DNA of 64,000 nucleotides from Prevotella sp. P3-122 (GCF_002251365.1 NZ_NPJH01000013.1:1-64000), one strand, 5' to 3'; numbered from the stretch's first letter, positions 1-8,121 are shown. Notes: generated by a model not told the origin, from the letters alone. Numbers and translations: made by a program.

Positions 1-23
1 CTGTGGCGTATTCATATTTGCGG

Positions 24-235
24 TTCATGCTATATCTCGAGTGACAATATATTGTTGCGTGGTCTATGCATATATATATCATTGCCGATAAGGTTAATAA
101 CCTTTCGGGCGTAAGGTTATTAACCTTTCAGCCGTAAGGTTATTAACCTTATCAGGGTTGCAAACGTATTCATATCCTTTGGCAAACTATTTCACCCACT
201 TCAGTTAATAATATACTTCAAGAATAATATATTAT
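24..235. repeat. Left copy of a palindrome-rich extragenic repeat, inverted relative to 52780-53552
   Basis: Positions 24-101 match the reverse complement of 53475-53552 almost base for base, and 139-235 match the reverse complement of 53235-53249 continued to about 53185, then 52809-52779. The right copy is interrupted by two small elements absent here. The centre of the left copy (86-155) holds three tandem 23-bp units built on AAGGTTATTAACC, with AAGGTTA/AAGGTTA starts at 90, 113 and 136. Homology stops at 235, exactly where the DinD-like remnant begins. Function unknown. Confidence 0.85.
86..155. repeat. Three tandem 23-bp palindromic units
   Basis: Three consecutive units share the core AAGGTTAWTAACCTT, which is itself self-complementary. 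The period is exactly 23 bp. The right-hand copy of the surrounding repeat has only the outer half-units, with an inserted element between them. Confidence 0.8.
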
Positions 236-238
236 AAT

Positions 239-466
239 ACCCTTGCAGAAGTTGCAACAACAGAAATTGCCCGCCAGCGACAGACGCAAGGTATGAGTGA
301 GAGTCGTCAGGCTGCACAAGCAGGAGGTCAGATTGCGAAGAACACCCGCGATGATTTGGAGCGTCAACTTGGTCGGACTGTAATATCCTCCGAAAGTGCC
401 TCCGACTATATCAAGCCTATCGAAAGTAAGGATGCTGAAATACGGCCACTTCCAAAAGAAGAATAA
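239..466 (+). pseudogene. 3' remnant of a DinD/BRO-type DNA-damage-inducible or antirepressor-like gene
   Basis: The plus frame containing 293-466 reads VATTEIARQRQTQGM followed by SESRQAAQAGGQIAKN, then DDLERQLGRTVISSE and a short acidic tail ending at the TAA at 464-466. The GG-Q/K-IA-N-x(4-6)-LE-x-LG-x-VIS pattern is the C-terminal signature of DinD-type (BRO N-terminal domain family) proteins. Only about 76 residues remain and the frame upstream runs straight into the non-coding repeat, so the N-terminal DNA-binding domain is gone. There is no start codon other than an internal ATG at 293. DinD belongs to the SOS regulon in enterobacteria; here it is best read as a decayed accessory gene. 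Family call is from memory of the motif. Confidence 0.6.
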
Positions 467-787
467 TAACACTATCAAGTAAGTAGAACATGAGTGGATA
501 GGACATAACATAGAACGACATAAGGAAGCGTTGACTTTTTGATTCTTGGTTTCTGAAATTCGCCAAATAAGGAACGCCCAAGGATGATATAAGTTGATGC
601 TCACGCAAGATTGCGTGAGCTGATACTTGTATCTGGGCGTAAGGCGTTTGGCGATGCCTCAGAAACCGATGCGGAATCAGTTTCACGCCATTTCTTTTCT
701 GATTAGGAAAATTTAACGGCCTCGGAGGCCATATTTCCGTGTGAACAGGGTTAATAATAGTAAGGACAAATATAAACGAAAAGAACA
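467..787. other. Intergenic stretch with one perfect hairpin, no credible gene
   Basis: About 320 bp between the DinD remnant and the first thioredoxin-fold gene. It holds a perfect inverted repeat at 599-620 (arms GCTCACGCAA and TTGCGTGAGC around GA), without a following T-run. The reading frames here show no family features and no usable start context. Confidence 0.6.
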
Positions 788-2428
788 ATGAAAAATGCGA
801 TTAAGAGAGAGCCAAGCAAACTTGTTTGCAGATGGCCGATCGTGAGCATTTTATGTAATAAAAAAACGATCATCACCGCACTGCTCGCCCTCATCATGGC
901 ACCCGTCGGCGTGGAGGCGAAGAAGAAAGTGAAGACGGTGGAGGTGCCGCAACTGGTGAACTACCCGAGCGCCGAGGTGAGCGAGTACCGGCTCCACGGC
1001 GGCGAGGTCTTCATCAGGGGGCGCATCGTTGCAAATGACCCGCAAATCATCAAGAGCATGGAGGGCAGAATCATGGCCATCATGCGCGACTATATCGTCA
1101 GAAAGGAGGAAACCACGCTGTTCGACATCAAGGCCGACGGCGCATTCTCGATGAAACTGCACGTGCCTTACCCGATGTTCGTGCTCGTCTATCCGCTGAC
1201 CGAGGTCTATGCCTGTCCGGGCGACACGGTGGACGTGACGATGGACACGACGAAGCCCAGCCGCGAAGAGGGCATCATCCTCGACGGCACGGGCGTTAGT
1301 GGCGAGGTGAGCCGACTCATTAACAACATAAGAACAACATATTGCGATTTCCCTGCGAGAGACAACATACACGAGAAGGGGCCTGACTCGCTCATGACGT
1401 GGAGGGATGTACAGGTGGCTTGTCTTGATGATGTCACCCGCCAAATCAACGCTGGACTGCCAGAACTTGAAGGCTGCTCACCTTTGGCATCTGACATCCT
1501 GCGCACATATATTATCTCACAACATTTGGAGCATATTTGCCACTACTACATGCTTACGGATATGGAAAACATAGACAGAGCGGCTTATTGGCAGCAGTTC
1601 TTCAGCTTCGTAGCGCCTCGCGAGAAATATCTGCTCGACAATCCGTTGCTGATGATTGCTGGTAATGAATTCTTTTTCAATTATGTTGAGTATACTGTTA
1701 TGCGTCCATTGTATGCAGGCGGAGTGTTAGAATATATTCCCTTCGAGTACGACCCCAAGATTGCCGAGACCAAATTACAGGGAAAACACACCTTCCGACG
1801 CGAGTTCAGAAGAAACGCGATGAACGAACTGCAAGACAAGCTATACCTCAGCCCCACAGACTTCAGTGCACAGGTATGCCAACTTCGCAACATCTTCAGC
1901 TCCACAAAATGGAACAATGACCAATATGATGTTATTGCTGATGACTTTGCTGCCACAATGGCCGTCATTACTCACCCCGAACTGATTCGTCGCGCCGTAC
2001 TCACCTATCGCGACTTCATTAAGGAAAACGAGGTGAAGGCCATAGAGCAGAAGCCGATGACCAAGGGCGACTCTATTTTCCAGCGCATCGTCGAGCCGTA
2101 CAAGGGCAACGTGCTCTACATCGATTTCTGGGAAATGTCGTGCGGCCCATGCCGTGCCACGATGCTCCAGATGCGCGACGAGGTGGAGGCCAACAAGGAC
2201 AAGCCCGTCAAATACCTCTACATCACCGACGACACGCCCGAGAAGTGCCGCCCGTTCCTCGAACCCAACAACATCCAAGGCGAGCATATCCACATCACGC
2301 CCACCGAATGGGGCTATCTGAAGGAGAAGTTCCAGTTCACAGGCATCCCCTTTGTCGTCCTCTTCGACAAGAACGGCAACCGCCGTGACGACAAGACCGT
2401 TGAGCAGTTGCTGGAGGAAAGGAAATAA
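788..2428 (+). CDS. Secreted thioredoxin-like (TlpA-type) disulfide oxidoreductase
   Basis: A 546-residue protein whose last ~130 residues form a thioredoxin fold with the redox motif C-G-P-C at residues 452-455 (context YIDFWEMSCGPC) and the cis-Pro segment GIPFVVLFD near the C-terminus. The first ~380 residues are an all-alpha/beta region typical of large Bacteroidetes TlpA-family proteins. Expected role: periplasmic thiol-disulfide exchange. The N-terminus is odd: the hydrophobic signal segment (KTIITALLALIMAP) starts only at residue 26, after a charged stretch; an off-frame ATG-TAA lies at 853, so the original start may have been near there and been displaced by an indel. The next gene begins 17 bp downstream and has a nearly identical signal-peptide coding sequence, which suggests tandem duplication. 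Function assignment is sound, start uncertain. Confidence 0.85.
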   Translation: MKNAIKREPSKLVCRWPIVSILCNKKTIITALLALIMAPVGVEAKKKVKTVEVPQLVNYPSAEVSEYRLHGGEVFIRGRIVANDPQIIKSMEGRIMAIMRDYIVRKEETTLFDIKADGAFSMKLHVPYPMFVLVYPLTEVYACPGDTVDVTMDTTKPSREEGIILDGTGVSGEVSRLINNIRTTYCDFPARDNIHEKGPDSLMTWRDVQVACLDDVTRQINAGLPELEGCSPLASDILRTYIISQHLEHICHYYMLTDMENIDRAAYWQQFFSFVAPREKYLLDNPLLMIAGNEFFFNYVEYTVMRPLYAGGVLEYIPFEYDPKIAETKLQGKHTFRREFRRNAMNELQDKLYLSPTDFSAQVCQLRNIFSSTKWNNDQYDVIADDFAATMAVITHPELIRRAVLTYRDFIKENEVKAIEQKPMTKGDSIFQRIVEPYKGNVLYIDFWEMSCGPCRATMLQMRDEVEANKDKPVKYLYITDDTPEKCRPFLEPNNIQGEHIHITPTEWGYLKEKFQFTGIPFVVLFDKNGNRRDDKTVEQLLEERK

Positions 2429-2444
2429 AAAAAACGAAACAAAT

Positions 2445-3533
2445 ATGAACAAGCAAACCATCATCACCGCACTGCTTGCCCTCGTCGCAATGGCGGGGCA
2501 GGCGCAAGTGAAATGCCACGTCGTCGGCACGGTGGCCGAAGGGACAACGTCCGTAGAACTGAGGATATACCGCGACGGCGAAGACCCGAAGAACAGTACA
2601 TTGCGATCAGTGGTAAAGAACGGACGCTTTGAGTGCGACGTGGAGGACGCACAGATAGAGCGCTGGCACATCGTGGACTTCGGCGAGGTGATGGAGAAGG
2701 GCATGACCCTCCGCTCGGAAGTGTTCTTCTCAGAGGACGGCGCAACTGTTACCATCCGGCTCGACGGCGACAAGTTCGACATCCAATCTACAGGCAAGGA
2801 ATACCAAGCATGGCACGCTATGGAACAAGAGGCTGAAGCGAAGTTCATGCCAGCCTATGAGAAATTGGACGAGAACGATGATGCGGCGATGGCGGAACTA
2901 GAAAACGAATATCATCAATGGACACTCGACTATTATAAGACCCACCCGATGCTTGGTTTCCTGTTCGAACTCGACGGGCGGCTCAAGGGCTTTCATTTCA
3001 ATGACACGGGCCTTGCCGCTATGCTTGACATTTACCACCGCCAATACCCCACGCTCTATCCTGACCACCCCGTGCATCAGCGTATCGCCGAGCAAGAGGC
3101 TGTGGGTTATCAGATTTGCGGACGAAAGTACAACGACTACGATGTGCGCACAATAGACGGGCAGCAAGTCCGCGCCTCTGAATACTACAAGAATAAGTTG
3201 ACGCTCGTCATTTGCTGGGCCTCGTGGTGCTCGCCCTGCATCCGCGACGCCTGTGACATCATCCCCATCTACAACGAGTACCGCAATCGTGGTCTGAACG
3301 TGTTCAGCCTCGCCCACGAATTCAAATCCACCGATGCCATGCGCAAAGCCGTCGAGCGTCACGCCTTCCCCTGGCCCTGCCTCGTTGACCTCGATGACGA
3401 GTTCGGAATGTTCAAGAAGCACGGCACCGCCAACAGTGCCCTGTTCCTCATCGACCGCGACGGCACCATCATCTCTGTACTCAACAGTGTGAACGAATTA
3501 AAAGCGAAACTTGTGGAGATTTTCGGTGAGTAG
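2445..3533 (+). CDS. Secreted thioredoxin-like protein with N-terminal DUF4369-type domain
   Basis: 362 residues from the ATG at 2445, chosen because it gives a clean signal peptide (MNKQTIITALLALVAMAGQA) and lies just after the preceding gene's stop; a longer frame begins inside that gene. Residues ~20-110 look like the beta-rich domain (DUF4369) common in front of Bacteroidetes TlpA proteins. The thioredoxin domain has the redox motif W-C-S-P-C (Cys262, Cys265) and ends with the GTANSALFLIDRDG strand, where a Pro is usually found at the cis-Pro position but the local sequence reads TAN-S. Probably a periplasmic thiol reductase acting with the upstream homologue, in one operon. Confidence 0.88.
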   Translation: MNKQTIITALLALVAMAGQAQVKCHVVGTVAEGTTSVELRIYRDGEDPKNSTLRSVVKNGRFECDVEDAQIERWHIVDFGEVMEKGMTLRSEVFFSEDGATVTIRLDGDKFDIQSTGKEYQAWHAMEQEAEAKFMPAYEKLDENDDAAMAELENEYHQWTLDYYKTHPMLGFLFELDGRLKGFHFNDTGLAAMLDIYHRQYPTLYPDHPVHQRIAEQEAVGYQICGRKYNDYDVRTIDGQQVRASEYYKNKLTLVICWASWCSPCIRDACDIIPIYNEYRNRGLNVFSLAHEFKSTDAMRKAVERHAFPWPCLVDLDDEFGMFKKHGTANSALFLIDRDGTIISVLNSVNELKAKLVEIFGE

Positions 3534-3550
3534 TTGTTCAAAATACCAAC

Positions 3551-3615
3551 ACCCTATCTCGTAAATCCCTTGCTGGAACTTCTCTATTCGCCCATCGTAT
3601 CTGCCATCGGCAATG
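3551..3615 (-). other. Copy 1 of a short recurring coding-like remnant (GRYDGRI motif)
   Basis: Read on the minus strand this segment gives IADGRYDGRIEKFQQGI. A second segment at 5922-5976 gives IAEGRYDGRIQKYQQGL. The differences between the two are conservative in this frame (D/E, E/Q, F/Y, I/L), which suggests both derive from one protein-coding family on the minus strand. I do not recognise the family. A plus-strand frame (3534-3806, TTG start, 90 residues) also covers this region, but it has no convincing start and its second copy is broken by a frameshift and stop. Confidence 0.45.
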
Positions 3616-3899
3616 CAGCCAAAGTAGTTTACCTCAGCCGACTTTTGGAGAATGGAATTAACGAGATACGACACTATACACCTGACGATATAGGTATGTT
3701 GGCATCACAGGCTCTTCAACTCCCTATGCCTACCAAACTCAACAAACTTAAAAAGACACATCCCGAGGGATTCTTCTATCTAAACGAGATTCAACGAATG
3801 GGATAGGGCGAGGGCGGTTCTGAGACGTGTTTTAATGATGGAGCTTCCCCGTGGGTGGGAGAATGAGCCGCTGTGGCGATAGGCACAATTATACAAGGT

Positions 3900-3940
3900 G
3901 GGCGAGGATGGAAATTGTGTACATTCTCGCCCTTCTTTTA
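3900..3940 (+). terminator. Rho-independent terminator
   Basis: Stem GGGCGAG / CTCGCCC with a ~19-nt loop, followed by TTCTTTTA on the plus strand. It separates the thioredoxin-fold pair and the remnant from the sigma factor gene. Confidence 0.75.
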
Positions 3941-4017
3941 AAAAAATGTCTTTCATTTAAATCTTTTTCGGACTTTTAGAGTCTTTATATCAGATGCATC
4001 TCAAAAACGTAAAGATA

Positions 4018-4530
4018 ATGAATACAGAAAACGACATCAAAATGAAAGAAATCGCTGAACACTTTCAACAGGAGCAACCGCACTTGATGAGGTATGCCTG
4101 CTACCGTCTTGGTGATACAGACGATGCGAAAGATGCGCTGCAAGATGCCTTCCTCAAAATCAGCTCAAAATTCTCTGATGAGAAGAGCGTTGAAGTGAGA
4201 GACTGGCGCAACTATATCTTTCGTGTACTCTCTAACTTGTGTTCCTCACGACTTACTGCGTTGGGAAAACTCAGGACAATACCCTTGGACGCTCGCCTTG
4301 ACATAGCAGATCTCACAACGGAAAACGACGAATCGGACTACCAACGAATTGCCAGGCTACTTGTGGAAATCCCAGAGGAACAGGCCGAGGTCATACGTCT
4401 TCGAATCTATGGAAACAACAGCTTTGCTGATGTAGCCGAGATTCTTTCTCTACCCCTGCCCACGGTGAAATCTCGTTTTCTCTACGGACTGGAGAAAATC
4501 CGCAAGGCAATGAAACAAACGAATCATTAA
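4018..4530 (+). CDS. ECF-type RNA polymerase sigma factor
   Basis: 170 residues from the ATG at 4018 (an upstream in-frame ATG at 3994 would add eight residues). Region 2 is visible as LMRYACYRLGDTDDAKDALQDAF, with the acidic DALQD helix that binds core polymerase, and region 4 as EEQAEVIRLRIYGNNSFADV...TVKSRFLYGLEKIR, the helix-turn-helix reading the -35 element. Length fits minimal ECF sigma factors. The next gene, 20 bp away, encodes a membrane protein with a zinc-finger-like N-terminus, the usual cognate anti-sigma factor. The pair probably controls an envelope or redox response; the upstream secreted thioredoxins are possible targets, which is inference. Confidence 0.9.
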   Translation: MNTENDIKMKEIAEHFQQEQPHLMRYACYRLGDTDDAKDALQDAFLKISSKFSDEKSVEVRDWRNYIFRVLSNLCSSRLTALGKLRTIPLDARLDIADLTTENDESDYQRIARLLVEIPEEQAEVIRLRIYGNNSFADVAEILSLPLPTVKSRFLYGLEKIRKAMKQTNH

Positions 4531-4550
4531 CATTAAAAAGTACATTGACT

Positions 4551-5834
4551 ATGAATTGCAAGGAATTTAAAGATAAGGTGGTTGACCTTTTTGATACCAC
4601 AATCGACATGCAGACGCAGGCAGAATGTAAGGCACACATGGCTGAGTGTCCCGAATGTAAGGCCTATTATGAAGAACTGGCCGAAGCGTTTAATGCCTTA
4701 CAACCACAGGAGACATCTGCCCAACCATCTATCAGCAGACCAGCCCGTAAGCAGAACCATCTCTGGCGCCCCATCGCTGCCGCCGCAGTGTTCCTCCTGG
4801 GATTCTTTATCGGTTGGAGCCACCTTTTCTCCACATCCTCTGTGGCCGAGACTCCACGCGGCCAACTCTTTGAGCAGTGGATTAAAAGTGTGCAGAATGT
4901 GGGCAGTTTCCAAATGGCAGTCTATGCCCGCACAACGTCCAATGAAAACTTTGCTTATTTCGACCCAAAAGCCGACTTCGTGAGAATAGACATCGGACTC
5001 CTGAGACAGAATGACAGCGTGTTCTATCGTGTAGAGAAGCAGAATGGGCGTGTTATCGTATTCGACGGCCAGGACCAATATATGTGGGTTCCTAACGCGC
5101 GCTACGTAAAAGGGCCTCGTGCTGCCAATTTCCTAGAATACTTTATCAACCTGATCTACCCCGAGCGTCTGCTGACTATGCAGAAATCTGCCATCGATTT
5201 TTCCAAGAAGAACGAAGTGATGCGTACAGAAAGTGATTCAACCATCACCTTGACATTCAAGGGAACAGAGAAAAACAGCGACCTGCAACAACTGCTTGAG
5301 ACTGGCAAGATGGGGGATTGTGAGGTGGAAGTGGAGAATGTATTCACAAAAAACGACGGGCTGCTGCGCTTTGTCAAGTTCTGGGTTGTCAATGATGGCC
5401 AGAAGACCCTCCTGCTTCATATCGATAATATCCAATATAACGTCATGATGAGTCGTGCCAATCTCATTCAAATCCCAGACACTCAATGGACGGATGTAAC
5501 AGAAATGACATCTTCGACAGCCGATGACAGACTCTGTAAACTCCAAAATGAGACTGCTACACAAGCCGCCCAGCGCATACTCCAAGCCATCATCAGCGCC
5601 GACAACAGCCAAGCCAGTGAAGCACTTATAAATTATAAGAGCGAACTACCCGCGCTGAGCGAGAATATGAAAGGATGTAAAGTCTCAGAATTCAAAGAAC
5701 GTCGCGATGGTGATTATGTTGGCACCTATGTGTTCTACACCTTGACGCATCCCGATGGGAAACAAGAGCAGAAGCACATCGCAATCAGAAACGATAACGA
5801 AAAGCATATCTGGGTAGCTGATGGCGGGCTATAG
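4551..5834 (+). CDS. Anti-sigma factor with zinc-finger-like N-terminus and one membrane span
   Basis: 427 residues from the ATG at 4551. Residues 1-45 contain an H-x3-C-x2-C arrangement (KAHMAECPECKAYYEEL), the ZAS signature of anti-sigma factors. A single transmembrane helix (IAAAAVFLLGFFIGW) lies at about residues 75-95, so the zinc domain is cytoplasmic and the ~330-residue C-terminal part periplasmic. That part is beta-rich and resembles periplasmic sensor domains with lipoprotein-carrier-like folds, but I cannot name it. Forms an operon with the sigma factor and is followed by a good terminator at 5861. Confidence 0.82.
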   Translation: MNCKEFKDKVVDLFDTTIDMQTQAECKAHMAECPECKAYYEELAEAFNALQPQETSAQPSISRPARKQNHLWRPIAAAAVFLLGFFIGWSHLFSTSSVAETPRGQLFEQWIKSVQNVGSFQMAVYARTTSNENFAYFDPKADFVRIDIGLLRQNDSVFYRVEKQNGRVIVFDGQDQYMWVPNARYVKGPRAANFLEYFINLIYPERLLTMQKSAIDFSKKNEVMRTESDSTITLTFKGTEKNSDLQQLLETGKMGDCEVEVENVFTKNDGLLRFVKFWVVNDGQKTLLLHIDNIQYNVMMSRANLIQIPDTQWTDVTEMTSSTADDRLCKLQNETATQAAQRILQAIISADNSQASEALINYKSELPALSENMKGCKVSEFKERRDGDYVGTYVFYTLTHPDGKQEQKHIAIRNDNEKHIWVADGGL

Positions 5835-5860
5835 TTAATCGCACCAGTACCAATAAGCAT

Positions 5861-5906
5861 ACCTCTCCGTTTGCTTGCTACTGCAAGTAACGGGGAGGTT
5901 CTTTGT
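5861..5906 (+). terminator. Rho-independent terminator of the sigma/anti-sigma operon
   Basis: Arms ACCTCTCCGTT (5861-5871) and AACGGGGAGGT (5889-5899) pair with one G-U, followed by TCTTTG. Confidence 0.75.
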
Positions 5907-5921
5907 AACATTAACCTATCT

Positions 5922-5976
5922 AGTAAGTCCTTGCTGGTACTTCTGTATTCGCCCATCGTATCTGCCCTCGGCAATG
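5922..5976 (-). other. Copy 2 of the GRYDGRI remnant in a 530-bp gene-free stretch
   Basis: Homologous to 3551-3615. The minus-strand reading is HDIAEGRYDGRIQKYQQGL. The stretch 5835-6369 otherwise holds two terminators, the remnant and fragments of coding-like sequence (for example 6100-6255) with no intact gene. Confidence 0.45.
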
Positions 5977-6076
5977 TCGTGGACTTCATGGTCGGCACGT
6001 CTGATGGATGATAGCAAGATAGAGGCTACTGTTGCCCATCTGGTCAATCCTCTGGATAACGCCATCAACGAGAAAT

Positions 6077-6101
6077 GCCCGCGCATAAAACGGGCTTTTT
6101 T
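6077..6101 (+). terminator. Rho-independent terminator inside remnant region
   Basis: Stem GCCCG / CGGGC with a short loop followed by six T. It lies downstream of copy 2 of the remnant and probably belonged to a lost gene. Confidence 0.65.
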
Positions 6102-6292
6102 GAGATTATGGATGAATATTCCGCATACTACTATATCATTAGCGGTCACTCTGAATTCAATGTCAGGAACTCCAATAAGAAATGGTATAAGCGGCTAAAG
6201 GTGATACTTCTACCAAGAGATTTGGTGAAAGATGAAAGTTTGATGTTTACAGTTTAACGCTTAATGTGGGTAGTTTTGTTATGAAATTATAA

Positions 6293-6332
6293 GTGCCGGA
6301 GCAGATTACTATATCTGTCCGGCACAAATTTT
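6293..6332. terminator. Bidirectional terminator
   Basis: Arms GTGCCGGA (6293-6300) and TCCGGCAC (6318-6325), an inner CAGA/TCTG pairing, then AAATTTTT. Located between the remnant region and the 3' end of the DUF4293 gene on the minus strand. Confidence 0.7.
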
Positions 6333-6369
6333 TGATTGACTACATATATATAATATGTGTATGAATAGC

Positions 6370-6825
6370 TTACCTTATACGGTCCATGCTTCTTACAAGT
6401 TTCTCATCACTCATTATCCCATGCCTTGCCATCCAACACAAGATAATGTTGATGAGTGGCAGCAAAGAGGAGAAGCCTACATGGAAAGTACCTGATACAG
6501 AGAATATGCTTGTCCAGCAATATATCAGGTATGCATACCATACTACAAGGAGCAAGATGCAACTGATGCACAATTTTGCTTGTAACAATCTGTTCTTGTA
6601 GAGAAATATGGTGAGAAGCGAGATGACGAATACAAGTACATCAAGGATAAATAATGGCAATACTGATAATGACATGCCACCATCACCTTTTCTGATACAA
6701 ATGTTGTAGACCATATCGCCAACACCCATTCCTTCGGGTTCTATTGTTCCCAATGGCAAGAGCACTCCCACAAACGAGAGTATCATCACGCATAGCAGGA
6801 ACAAGGTCTGTTTACGTTGCAACAT
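6370..6825 (-). CDS. DUF4293 family integral membrane protein
   Basis: 151 residues with four predicted membrane spans: LFLLCVMILSFVGVLLP near the N-terminus, then three more up to residue ~135, with a short Arg/Asp-rich cytoplasmic tail. The N-terminal MLQRKQTLFLL segment is the hallmark of the Bacteroidetes DUF4293 family. Function unknown. It begins 2 bp after rpoZ ends, so it is very likely co-transcribed with bamD and rpoZ. Confidence 0.8.
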   Translation of the reverse strand: MLQRKQTLFLLCVMILSFVGVLLPLGTIEPEGMGVGDMVYNICIRKGDGGMSLSVLPLFILDVLVFVISLLTIFLYKNRLLQAKLCISCILLLVVWYAYLIYCWTSIFSVSGTFHVGFSSLLPLINIILCWMARHGIMSDEKLVRSMDRIR

Positions 6826-6827
6826 CC

Positions 6828-7163
6828 TTAATACTCCTCTTGGGTTTCTTTTGATGGGTCACGCCAGTAAACGTTACCCTCTATGAATTCCTCTGTAGCA
6901 AGAAGTGATGGCTTTGGCAATTTCTCGTAATATCTGGAGATTTCTATCTGCTCACGGTTCTCGAACACTTCCTCCAGCGAGTCGTTGTATGATGCAAACT
7001 CTGCAAGCTTTTTGTTCAAGTCCTGCTTGATTTCTGTTGAAATCTGGTTAGCCCTCTTGGAGATAATGGCAACGCTCTCGTAGATGTTGCCTGTTTCCTC
7101 GCACAAGTCAAGAATGTTGCGCGTAACGGTGTTTGTCGGTGCCTTAGATTTTTTGTAATCCAT
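6828..7163 (-). CDS. rpoZ: DNA-directed RNA polymerase omega subunit (Bacteroidetes type)
   Basis: 111 residues. The N-terminal part (YKKSKAPTNTVTRNILDL, then YESVAIISKRANQI) carries the omega/RPB6-type helix pair, with the ISKRANQI segment corresponding to the conserved region that clamps the beta-prime C-terminus. Bacteroidetes omega proteins are longer than the E. coli one and end in an acidic/aromatic tail, as here (YYEKLPKPSLLATEEF). Expected role: assembly and stability of core RNA polymerase. Lies 17 bp downstream of bamD, the common Bacteroidales arrangement. Confidence 0.8.
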   Translation of the reverse strand: MDYKKSKAPTNTVTRNILDLCEETGNIYESVAIISKRANQISTEIKQDLNKKLAEFASYNDSLEEVFENREQIEISRYYEKLPKPSLLATEEFIEGNVYWRDPSKETQEEY

Positions 7164-7180
7164 TTATGTTCAATATTAAA

Positions 7181-8008
7181 TTAATCCTTAGTTACTTGTT
7201 TACATTTCTTTATGTATTTCTCTGCCGTAGCTCTCTCCTTGGAGTCTGGGTATTCATTGATGAAGCCGTAGCACTCGTCTTCTGCATCCTGAAACCTCTC
7301 CAATTTCTTTTCCTCCACGCTCTGTTGAGCCAGTTCAAACTTGCTCTTCATGATAAGAACGGCAAACTCCTCACGCATATTAGTATAAGGGTAGTCCTTT
7401 AGTGCGTTCTGTGCTGTAATTATGCAAGCCTCATAGTTGTTGTCGCCTCCGCCATTGCAGTTGCCGAAGTACGGGCCAAGATCAAAGTACAGCTGTGCAG
7501 AATACAGTTCCTTCAGTACGAGCTTGTCCTGAAGATCAAAGAGCCTTTGCTGTGCTTTTGGTTTGAGTTTGGAATCTGGGAAAAGGTCGAGAAACTCCTG
7601 AAACGAATTTATGGCCGATACAGTCATAGACTGGTCAAGCCTTGGCTCTGGCGTGCTCATGTATAGACTCTGGCCTACATGGAACTTCGCCATTTCGGCA
7701 TATTGTCCGCGTGGATAGCTTGAATAATATTTCTTGAAATACTCTGATGCAGTCTCATAGTCCTTGTTGCAGTACTCGGCCATGGCAAGCATGTACAGGC
7801 TTTCCTCTGCATTCTCTGTTCCTTTTTCCAGAGTGATAAGCTCCTGAAGCAGGGTTACAGCTCTTGTATATTGACCTTTGGCGAAGCACTCCTTGGCAAA
7901 TTCATACTTATAATGGAAGTTATCGCACTTGTACACCTGATTGAACTCGTGTGCACAACTGCTGAACAACAGCAAGGATGAGAACGCGTAAATGATGGTT
8001 TTCCTCAT
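7181..8008 (-). CDS. bamD: Outer-membrane assembly lipoprotein BamD
   Basis: 275 residues. A lipoprotein signal peptide ends in LLFSSC (Cys18 lipobox). The rest is TPR-like: YEFAKECFAKGQYTRAVTLLQ, LAMAEYCNKDYETASEYFKKYYSSYPRG and FLDLFPDSKLKPKAQQRL match the successive repeats of BamD/YfiO, including the aromatic F-x-YPRG turns. It would work at the inner leaflet of the outer membrane in the BAM complex that inserts beta-barrel proteins. First gene of the bamD-rpoZ-DUF4293 operon, with a -7 box about 20 bp upstream. Confidence 0.9.
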   Translation of the reverse strand: MRKTIIYAFSSLLLFSSCAHEFNQVYKCDNFHYKYEFAKECFAKGQYTRAVTLLQELITLEKGTENAEESLYMLAMAEYCNKDYETASEYFKKYYSSYPRGQYAEMAKFHVGQSLYMSTPEPRLDQSMTVSAINSFQEFLDLFPDSKLKPKAQQRLFDLQDKLVLKELYSAQLYFDLGPYFGNCNGGGDNNYEACIITAQNALKDYPYTNMREEFAVLIMKSKFELAQQSVEEKKLERFQDAEDECYGFINEYPDSKERATAEKYIKKCKQVTKD

Positions 8009-8026
8009 ATATTTTTAAATTGACAT

Positions 8027-8035
8027 GCAAAATTA
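8027..8035 (-). promoter_or_regulatory. -7 promoter box of bamD operon
   Basis: TAATTTTG on the minus strand at 8035-8028, matching the Bacteroidetes consensus TAnnTTTG, 20 bp before the bamD start. The predicted leader is only ~15 nt. Confidence 0.65.
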
Positions 8036-8109
8036 CACATATTTCCTTTATTATCAAAGCTTGTTACATGTTTTTTAGCAAAAAATGACTATAAATAATG
8101 GAAAATTAG

Positions 8110-8117
8110 TAATTTTG
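8110..8117 (+). promoter_or_regulatory. -7 promoter box of uvrB, at the start codon
   Basis: TAATTTTG at 8110-8117 with the uvrB ATG at 8122. Since transcription starts a few bases after this box, the mRNA would be leaderless or nearly so. No Shine-Dalgarno-like sequence and no clear TTG at -33 is visible. Confidence 0.6.
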
Positions 8118-8121
8118 CGTT

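Noticed and set aside
218-788. Two overlapping minus-strand frames (218-604 and 417-788)
   Set aside because: They run antisense to the DinD-like remnant, show no family motifs, and lack start signals.
3534-3806. Plus-strand 90-residue frame starting with TTG
   Set aside because: No ribosome-binding context, atypical start, and its homologous second copy at 5922 is frameshifted in this frame; the minus-strand reading is more conserved.
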